64,000 nt of DNA from Cornus controversa (Eukaryota > Streptophyta > Magnoliopsida > Cornales > Cornaceae). The notes beneath the pieces were generated by a model. It was not told the origin of the DNA. It did not search any database and worked only from the letters and a program-made list of their open reading frames with translations. Below are positions 13,701-24,445 of the stretch, piece after piece. The DNA lies in assembly GCA_026545225.1 (NCBI GenBank), contig CM048848.1, positions 46,254,806-46,318,805 on the forward strand. Direction: 5' to 3'. How positions within the stretch are numbered: the stretch's first letter is position 1; the number at the start of each line of letters is the position of its first letter. A program made the position numbers and the translations under genes.

Positions 13701-16700
13701 CTGCATCAATTCTCCTCGGCTGAGAAGAACTCTTCTCTGAAGAGTAAAGCGGATAGTACTACTCTAAAAAGCTCAGATCAAGAACATCCTTAACCCAATC
13801 CAAATACCATGGTTGACGTGATGGAAGAACAAGTGTTGTTGCCGAAGATAATGTAATTCCACCAACTGAAACACAAGCTAACAAAATAGGAAGCTCAAAG
13901 GTACCACGATTAGGCATCAAATACTTCGCATGAAAAATTGGACTAATACTGCTACCTGATGACAAGTCAAATAAATATGCATTAGGTCCAAATTTATGAA
14001 TGATGTAGAGATGTCCAATTACTTGGGCTTGCATTGCCACGAAAGAGTTCTGAGGATAAGGTTGTGGTGGTGCACAAATTATAACAAAATCTCCTTTCAT
14101 GAAATCAAGATTCCTATGATCAGCATATACAGTAAATTCACAATTTGTATTACTCAAATCATTTTGTCGTCACATATCGGCATGAAACTCAGGGACAAGC
14201 TGGACAAAGGAATCTGAAATTTTAAATGAACAGGAATGTGGAGGCAGTGAAATAAAGTCAATGGCAAGCTGGAGAGAGAACCAACCAAGTAGAATCTCAA
14301 AAGAATAATCTCCAGCAGACCAATTGGCCAAGCTATTATATGCAAACTCCACAATAGATAAAACCAAGTCCCAAGTGTCAAGGCACACTATTACAAAATA
14401 ACTAACCAACTTTCCTAGATTGTGGTTGACAATCCCAATTTCCTTTTCAGTTTGATGTTGAGATGCAAAGGAAAATTTCAAATTGGTGCCCAAAGATGTC
14501 CAAAGCGTTTTCCAAAAATGACTTTTATACTTAACATCCCTTTCTGATACAATAGAAGAATTATTTTCAATGAAATGTTTCTTTGAAGATCTAATCAATT
14601 GTTCCTCATGTTCAACGTACTCCCTGGGATGTAAAGGATGATGTGGGACATTAAGTTCATGTGGTGGAGAATTAAACACATTTTCTAATGCAACATGGGA
14701 AACTTCTTTTGCCAAGATGATTTTGTCAACACAAGGCTGAGGAGAAGACCTATATTGTACCTCAGAGATTCTTTCTAATGGCTTTGTGGGATTTAAAATG
14801 ATATTTTTACCATTATACTTGAAACTATAGGTGTTCCCTTGACTATAGTGAATTAAATTTAAGTCACAGATCCATGGGCCAAGAAGCACGCGTGCTACAT
14901 TCATAGGTAAGACATCACACCAAATCATACCAGAGTAGTCACCCATTTGAATTGGAACTAAGCACCTTCCAGAGACAATCAAGGAAGTGTCTTCTGCCCA
15001 GGCCACTCTATATGGTTGTGGGTGAGGCTCAAGTTTAAGTTTCATGCTATTAACACCTGATTTTGACACTACGTTTATTTAACTTTCTTTGTCAATTATG
15101 ATTTTACAAACTTTATTTCCGCATTTGAGACGTGTGAAATAGTTTGGTGTGACTCCAGTCATTCTTTCCCAAAAGCATTGATAGAACGCATGTTAAGACA
15201 TTATTGCGGGTCTCATCAGCTTTCCAACCTTTCGCATGGTTAGGATATGTTCCAATTTTGTTCATGGCATCTAAGTACTCAAATTAAAGATGAAAAATAG
15301 ATGGGTAAAGAATGCCGATATATGACTCAAATTGATTAAGTAACCAAGTTATAAATCACCGCAATGCTCACACAAGAACAAAAATGCAAAAAAAGGTTAG
15401 CAATTATGGGCAGAATTAAGTGCGGTAGTGGTGACAAGCAACAAAGAGGCAGTGAGGTAATGAAGGTTAATGGCAAATAAATAATGATTTTCAATTAAAG
15501 CCAGGACCTTTTGCAAATTTATGAACTTGAACAACAAATAAAAGTACTAAGAACAATTCTCAATGCCGATATATGAATTAGTGCATGTACCTTTACCAAG
15601 TCTGATTTAAGTGTCCAAGCGAGTAGGATGTTCCCGAATTGGCTCGACAAGATGTACCGGAGAAATCCTGTTCCAAAATTATTGCTGATGTATTCCTTTT
15701 CCTCTGGGCTGAAGCTGATGTTGGGCCTATCTGAGTTGGGTTAAAGCATGCCTGAATGGTGAACACAAATAATCCAGCAGGGATCCAAATCTGGGCTGCT
15801 AATTTTATTTTTTTTACTTGTTCACTGTTGTACTGGATTAGACTAGGCTAGTCTTGTTCTGAAACTGGACTGAACTTTAGGCTTGATAGTGATAGATCAA
15901 CTATTACTTCCTGCATCCAGGTCAAGCCTGACTCTTATAGTATGCTGGATCAGATCCAAATATTTGCCGGGTCTGGTTACAAAATAAACCAGAATATAGA
16001 CTTTCCAATTTGAACGCGCTGAAGGTGCAAGATTATCAGACGTAGTTATGACGACGCTAGGTCTTGGGTGATGAGTTGACGGCAGCACCAATGGACGGCA
16101 ACAGCAAACGATGATGACAATGATAAAATTTCCGGCGATTACAAAACGATGACAACACACTCTATTGACGCATGGCACTTCTTGTGAAAGCGATGTGATG
16201 TCGGCCTCAACCAATGACTGCGAAGATGACAACAAGTCTGTATTGGCTATTTTCCGACGAGGTAGTGACAATGACAAGATCTTCAATTATGGGCGTTTGA
16301 TTGGGTGTGTGGATAACATAAACGCTGGGGGTTTGGTTCGATTGGTTGTCGACTAGGTTTATGGTTGTGTACAGTAGTTGTTTGGGTTAGGAGGCTTATT
16401 GAACAGTAGAGGTTGCGGTGGTGGATTGGGGTTTGTTCAGTTGTGATGGGGTTCAAAGGTATGAGCAAGGTTGGTTGAGATTCTGTTTGGTGGTGTTAGA
16501 TGAGCCTTGTTTGGATGGCAGTGATTAGGATTTCAGTTGGTCTGGGTCTTACTGCAAATGGTGGCAGTGGCGGCTAGGACAGGTAGGGTTTGGTTTTGTA
16601 TGGGTTGATGATGACGAAGGGTATGTGGGTTTGGGGTCTGTGGATGAACAATGAAGGTTGATTGTTGATGAACATATTGCTGTGAACAGTAAGCTTTGTA

Positions 16701-19700
16701 ACAGTGATGATGATTGCTATATGATTTTTTTTTTCTTTTAAACTTGAATCTTTTGTTTTGATACCAATTGATGAGGACTAAAAAGGTTAATAATATTGCA
16801 ATATTAAACTGTCAACGAACCAGAGAGAAAGAAAAGGATAAGAAATCAGAAGATGAGATGAGAGTAGAAGAAGGTGGTGAGAAAACAGACGAAGAAGATG
16901 AGAAGACAGATTGAAAGAGATAGGCTAGAGAGACTAAGGGATTGAGAAGAGCAAGAACAAGAGGGAGAAGAAGAGATACAGAGGAGTTCACAAACTCAAG
17001 AAATATATTCAATCATCCAAAAACTGAATTGTTTAGTTACACAGAAGCCTTTATATAGGCAAAACATAAATAAATCCTAAGAAACCCTAAAATATTAAAA
17101 TACTAAAATACCCCCCTAAAACTAAAACAATCACAATAATAAAAATTAACCCTAAATTAAATTAAATCCCTAATTTTAATTGTCTCTGCCCCTTCTCCAA
17201 AAGTACAGGCGTAACACATTCGGCTCATCCACATAAATCATAACTCGTCCTGCATCAATGAGGTTATTAAAAATGATTTTAAGAAGTTAAATATAGTAGG
17301 TGAAATGGTATGTAATAGAAAAGATTGGAGAGAAAGAATTCATGTGGCCAACCCCATTCATATGGGATTAAGGCAAGGATGAAGGATGATGATGAATGTT
17401 TCAAAGTAGAAAAGTGAAAAAGATGTTTGGATGATTGTAAAAAGAATACGATCTTTACATTATATTGGCTATTAAAATGAATCTCTCTGCAGTAGTTCAA
17501 TTACAGTAGCAAAAACAAGTGAAAACATCTTTTTCTTGCTTCCGGAGTTTGGCCTTTTTCTAAAGCAAATGCAGTACAGTACAAAACGTAACAAATGTCA
17601 CCAAACATGCTTTCGCCATTTGTTTCTGTTTTTCATCGATTTGGCAACAAAAACATGAAGTAAAAACAGGTTTCCAAACAGGCCCTTAGGAAATTTTTTC
17701 CGACAGATCAGTATATGTTTAATATTGAAATTGACAAATTCATGAAAGAACAGATTTTCCCTCCAAAGCAACAAAATGAATGAAAACAGTAACCAATATT
17801 GCATACTCCTAAATACACATCCAGTGTAGCCACAACAATGATGCCATGACAAACTCGCAGACTGAATACCCCCCAATAAATGTCAAAATTCTATGCAGCA
17901 AAGCACCGCAATCACATGAAATGATGCAGCACTATACAATTCATTTTTTGCACATAAATAAACATGCATGACATCAATACCTGTATCAGAGTGCTAGATA
18001 TGCCTGATAGTCACATAGATGGAATGTATATGCAAACAGACAGAACTTTTGTCTATATTCACAATGTCAGTTGATGTAGTAGTGTCAGACAAGCAAGTAA
18101 AATCTTCTACAGAAAATTTTGAAAATAAATTGAAATCATTGGAGGGAAATAGTGCATACTTCTTAGAGAATAAGCCAGACGCATTTTTGTCAAAATGAAG
18201 TGGAGAACAAGTAGAAGAGTGTCCGCCCTTTTGATTGCCATTTGAGAGAATGTGTTTGTCACCAGAAAGACTGCTAGGGCACTGAAAAGATGATTGCCTT
18301 GAAGATGAACTGCTCTTGTGTCTTGTTGTCCTTTGTGAAAACTTCCCCATATGTCCTATCTTCCGACGGTCACAGCGACTCAAAGTGGATAATTCTTTTC
18401 CAAAGGCATTTACTGTCCTACAATCTGACTGCTACATAAATAAACAAATAAAAAGATTAAAAGAACTTATATTTTTCAGATAAAGCAGGCCCAACAAATC
18501 AGAAAGAAAAAATATATATATATTCAAGTTCAAAAAACCACCATACATTCTCCTCCAATTTTTTACAAAAAGATGAGGTGAATGAGGACTGTGAAGGCGG
18601 AAGAGATGATGGAGCCTCCTGCTCAAAGACATCAGATACACCTACAAAAAGCAGATTTTGTGATTAAGAAACTACAAAAGAAACAGCATGCCCGACACAT
18701 ATCTGTGCTCGATTTTAACATCAATTACCGACAAAATACTTCATAACAGAAACATGGTTACTACACCAGAAAAAAGAAGTAGAAGGTTTGTCCCATGTGG
18801 CCAATTCTATATCTTCCAGTCCAATTTGGATGGAATACTGAATTTTTTTTAATTTGGTACGGACCAAAATTTCTTCCCACTCCATCCATACAACAAAGGC
18901 AACCTCAAATTTTATATGGAACTAATTTGCTAACATCAAAACAAAGAATTATACACACTCTTTTCCGATTATAAAAAAAAGCACATGTACATTTCCATTG
19001 ATTGTTCTAAAGAAAAATTGGTGTGCCTTGGGAATATGTTTGAGGTTGTTTAGTAGGAGAGAGGAGAAGAGAATTTTTTAAATATGTTCCAACAATGATT
19101 ATCACCTCAAAAGACGAAAAATAACCCTGGAGCCCGCCAAATCTATCACTTCAAAAGTAAGAGGATCTGGAGTGAAGTACACATTTAAGTATAATATAGG
19201 AGTACTTTACAAATAGTGTAGGGTGGATTCCCATTCCTTCACTTCACTTCCTTGTTTTCCACCTTCCTCTACATTAACAAACTATCAGAAGTGATCAAGC
19301 CTAGTCTTGGTTTTTTCCTTTATCTTTTTTTCTCTTAAGTGACAAATTGAATGAACTGGAAGTGAATCAGGTTACAAAAGCAAGCAAGCGCGCGCGCACA
19401 CACACAGAATGGAACTAGTTTCGAGCGTATTCTACAAATTATACTCCTACTAACCTAACATTGAAAGAGATCATATGGAAAGCCAATGTAAACTGGAAGG
19501 GGCTTGATAAGTTTAGGATGAAAAGACAATCTAAAGTTAAAATGGATTTCTGTATAGATTGAGGTTAAAATTTGTGTAGTAAAAGCAATCATCTTGCTCA
19601 CAAGGGAATTCAAGCAAGGTTACGCAAGCCAGCGTTTAAGAAACCCGAGGCAAGGCGACCATAGTCAGGTATCACTTAGGCAATCACCTTACTGCATCAA

Positions 19701-22700
19701 CTGTTGAGGCGATGCCTCACCAAAGTTAACACGTAATTGAAAAAAAAAGGCCAACAACTTCTAACAAGGGGCATTTAGCATATTCTTATTAAGCCATTTT
19801 CAAGAGAGCTCCATTCAACTTAATTATTCTCTGGGGTAGAAATGTTGAGCAGCTTAGAAGAATAAAATGACAATAGGAGTAAAAATGTTTAAAAAACGAC
19901 AAGAAAGCAAATTTGGTAAACATTAATTGCTTAGGGTTATGTCAAATAGTTCAAAGCAAGACTTTTTTTCCTAGTTGAAACTCACACACCCACTAGACCT
20001 TATCTTGAACCCTCGACCTTTGAAAAGTGAGGAAGTACCACTACGCTACAACCCTTATAGTTCAAAACAAGACTTTGGCCCCATTTGACTTGGTTCTTCG
20101 CTCCATTCCATTCAAAAGAGACTCGAGGAGTTTGAAAGTTATGAATACAGTTTTGATGGAAGTGACGAGAGTTTTGCATGAAGATTTTGATGATGTTTGG
20201 AGTTAATCTTGGATGTTCACTCTTTTATTTTATTCTATTTGGTTGTTTTGAAATTTGCAATATGAACATGACCTTTAATTTGGGATTCTTTTTCTTTAAT
20301 GTGAACAAATTTGAGTATGAATGATATAGTTGTAACATATGTTATATTTTTAAGAGATTTTAATCACTCAATTGATTGCATAAGATAACCACCGACCTAG
20401 TAAGTCGTATCAAGTTGAACTATCAAACTATATGTTAATGCTCAATTCCCTCAAGATAAATTATGATTATCAAATGGAACTTATAAGTGTAATCATATTT
20501 ATGGTGATGATAATTGTTTATACTGTTTGAGTTAGACATAAATAGTCCTACCAAAGAAAAAAAAAACATACAAATAGATTTTAATTTCTCAATTACTGAT
20601 CATTTCACAATGAGAAAGGCTATCAAGAGAGTCCTCTCATGACAATAGTCTTGAGTTATCTTTATTAACAACTGAATTGAGACAGCTTTTGAGATATTTG
20701 AAAAGTAAAATGAATCTTCTAATAAATCTCTCAATTCAATGGTCAACAAAAAGAGGGTTCTTTCATAAGAGGACTCTTGATAGCCTTACTCTTTCACAAT
20801 CAAAACCTTGCTTCACTTAGACTAACACCTTGTGGCCGCGTCTCACCTTGGTCAATTTGGAGTTTAAGCACTTCGAGGATGCCTTCCACATTTTAACGAC
20901 GACTATTGAGATGACATGTTATCTCCAAATAAATTCTTGCTTCTTATTTTAAATATACAGTTGAGGGGAAGCGTTAGCTCAACGGTAAGGTTACTCCATT
21001 GTGACCTGGAGGTCAGGAGCGGAGCCAGGATTCTGGTGTTGGGGGGGCCAAATTTTTTTTTTTTTTAACATCAGTTTAATATTAGTTTTATGTATAAGTA
21101 CAAAAATATATATAATATATATGTATTATATAAATGTATAAGAGTAAATGTATATATACAATATATAAAGCATCAATAGTTTTTAGTGGCTTGACTAGAC
21201 TTAGGCCTATGCTTCCAAAGTAATCAATTAACCTGAAAATTTATCAATTAGTTATTTAAATAATTTTTCTTATCAAACTTTCCTAACAAGGATAGAAAAG
21301 ATTAAACTAAAATTGAAAAAGCTTTCAATTAAACAATTAGACTTTTAACTTATAAACAAATACAAAATTCATGTAGTAATATCACAAATTAATAATTAAG
21401 CAAAATATGGAACACGTCATACATATTAACATATCAACTATCAATCTATCATTATTTTTAATTATCAATTAATAGTATAATCATACTAATAGAATAATTC
21501 AAAATAATACTTCTAATTCAATATTCCTTAATACCAATTTTTGCTAATATATAAGTATGTCTCTAATCACTACTCTAAAAATATAAGCTTAGTTTGATAA
21601 GTATTTATCTATTAAATAAAGTACAACTGCTTCTTTTTCTTTTTTTCAAAACCCATATAAAAAATTATTTCTCAATCCAAGGAACAAGATTGAAATTAAA
21701 TTAGGAACCAAATTGATATAAAAGGGATTAGTGTGGGTGTGTTTATGTTCATGATGTGCATGTGCTATTGAGATTTCGGATACAAAATTGACATAATATA
21801 CTATTATATTAGTATTGAGTTTCTAAAGGGCCAATGACCAATGAAGAATCGGGTTTGGTTGGGTTTGGTGGAGTTTATTAGTATTGAATTTCTATAGGCC
21901 CAATAACTAATGAAGAATTGGGTTTGGGGGGGCCAAGTAGTGCCTATACATATATTAATTTTGAAATACATGCATACTAGTAAAGGAATTTCAATTTTTT
22001 GGGGCGGCCATGGCCCCTGCTGGCCCCCCTGCTGGAGGTCACAGGTTTGAAACAAGGAAATCACCTCTCCGTATGTGGAGGTAAGGCTGCATACATCTAA
22101 CCCTCCCCGGACCCCACAATGATGGGAGCCTCGTGCACTGGGTTTGCCTTTTATTTTAAATATATGGTTCAAATCAAAATATTCAATCTGCATTTCTAGC
22201 TTGAAGGGAGATCCAATTCCACAAAATCAATTGGATGATAGTTAAACATATTGAAAGTCATCGTGAAACTGAGTGTGCTATTACTGATGGACAAAAGGGA
22301 GCTGCCAAGATTAAAGAAAATAATAGTAATAAAAAAATCTAATAAAAAAAAAGATAAAGTAAATATGCATTTAATATGCTACCAAAGCAATCAAAATCTC
22401 ATTGACAAAACCTGGCTTAGATTGTTCGGGCACCTCACATTCATCATCGTCCTGTCCAATAAAAGCCATGAAAAATTATAGTCAAAACAAAGCATTAGAT
22501 ATTGCATATATATGCTAAATTCTAAAATGCACCAAGAAATTATGTTAAGGTGTCCTCATCTAATTTACAGTTTACATCACAGATCACAATTGATGGAAAA
22601 GAATGTGAATTGACTCCAACTTAAAATGATATATATCTACATATGCATTGATTGTAGTTATGGAGGTAATTAATATTAGTTCCCTACACAATAAGGATAA

Positions 22701-23740
22701 ATTAAAAAAATAGGTTTCAATATAATTACTTATGAAGAAAAATTAAAATGTTCGATACCAGTTATTTTTATAAATCTCTTTCATTTAGGTAAGCAAATAA
22801 CCTTTTCCAATTGATATGTAATGTTCTAATTTAATGTGCATAAAATATTTGACGTGTGTAGGGAAATAAATAGCACGAATAACACTTGTAAAGACAACCT
22901 AGAGATCTTTGTTGCGAAACTGAAGAAATCATTGCTGAATATGTACAGCATTCTGGATTATTGTGTTGCTGCAAAAGATGTAAAACCGCTTCAAAATGTG
23001 CAATCCCATCATTGGAAACAGATATGGTCATGTTATGCTGTGAGAATTCCCACTTCAGATGTCATATAACACCTCACAAAATAAGAGGCAAAAGAAAACG
23101 AAATTTCTTCAAAATCACAATGATTGCTGTTATAGAGTTGGATTATACACTAAAAAAACTAACTTACAAACAATAATCCAGACAAATTATCTGAGAGTGA
23201 AAATTAGTCTTATAGCATAATGTCTACAATCAAACTACTTCTGACATCAACTCCGCCTACCACAAAACACCTGAAATATCACTGCCAATGGTGATCTTTA
23301 CACATCCAGTCAGCAATCTTCTACCAATATGGATCCCAAACTTGGAAGTGTTCTTATGTAGTGTGAGGGAAGAAGTCTATAAGTTATTAGATACAGGAGA
23401 AACTATGCAGTAGGGGGTTATTAGACAAATTTACTTACAATCTGCAACTCAACCTTGATGTTTCACCAAAATTGAAATAAAATATGATCAATCACAGAAT
23501 TCAGACACGTAGGTAGATAATTATGTGATGAAGACCACATTCTGTACAAGAGAGATGCAGTTAGCCAATCTTGCAGACATGACCTGCACTTGAGCAACTT
23601 ATAAAGCAAATGTTTACATGCCTGAACATGTCTATATGCACTCTTATGCTAAGCCAGATACCTCTATGGTCTCTCCTTGTCTTTTTTTATTAAATTTCTC
23701 AAAATTGTTACCCTGTTTGAAATTTTCATTATTTTAATAG

Positions 23741-23800
<60 letters not shown>

Positions 23801-24366
23801 CTATTCACTCTCAAACTATTCAAATGTGGAGTGTGCAACGACCTGCTATTCAACAATGAAAATGGACGTATCTAGGAAAAAGGGAAAGGAGACCAAATTG
23901 GCTGCTCAATTTAATCACATATATTAGTTGATCTGCATGACTTGCTAATAAACAGAAAATATAGCAATTTAACCCAGTGGTCAGCTTGAACTCATCAAGT
24001 ATAATTAAGTCCATTTATTATTTCTAAACAGAAAAAGAGGAAAATAAAAAAGAGGTTTCCTAACATTCATAGTGGGTGTATCAGGACATATATGGAAGAT
24101 TTAGAACACATGAAACCCTCCACAATAAGTTCCACTGTAGGATCCAAACCCCAACCTTGAAAATATGGGTAAATAGCAAACATTTTATAGTTATTGAGCT
24201 ACATGTGAATTCAAATTCATCTAAGGCCAAATTATGAGGGTCGTTGCCTGATTCAGCTCAGTGCCATTGGTGCAAGTTCCTGCTTTGTGTGAAATACCAA
24301 AGGTTAGGTCCAAACTGTGTTCCCACGAACAGCAAACAATCATGCCCACATCCAAACATGCATGAA

Positions 24367-24445
<79 letters not shown>

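Larger units (their letters stand above)
13220..17257 (-). mobile_element. Complete but defective Ty3/gypsy LTR retrotransposon, 4038 bp
   Basis: Two 489-bp LTRs (13220-13708 and 16769-17257) begin TGATG and end GCATCA on the plus strand. The 5-bp duplication ATGAG flanks both ends (13215-13219 and 17258-17262). Beside the right LTR the minus strand reads TGGTATCAAAAC (16755-16766), an initiator-Met tRNA primer-binding site. Beside the left LTR it has a purine-rich GCCGAGGAGAA tract, so the element runs on the minus strand. Coding remains are the protease-like region fused to the integrase C-terminal half; reverse transcriptase and RNase H are gone. It sits inside an RTE LINE. Confidence 0.95.
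12577..17685. mobile_element. Harbinger/Tourist-type element, split by nested LINE and gypsy element
   Basis: The left end GGACCTGTTTGGCAACTGTT (12577) and the right end, whose reverse complement is GGGCCTGTTTGGAAACCTGT (ending 17685), are terminal inverted repeats. They are flanked by the trinucleotide TTA on both sides (12574-12576 and 17686-17688), the PIF/Harbinger target site. The similarity continues inward (AAACAGAAAC and CATGTTTGGT blocks on both arms). Its own sequence is roughly 12577-12720 and 17400-17685. No transposase is visible. Confidence 0.82.

Noticed and set aside
13220-17257. Endogenous pararetrovirus
   Set aside because: LTRs, TSD, an initiator-Met primer-binding site and integrase remains identify a Ty3/gypsy retrotransposon. 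No movement or coat protein is present.
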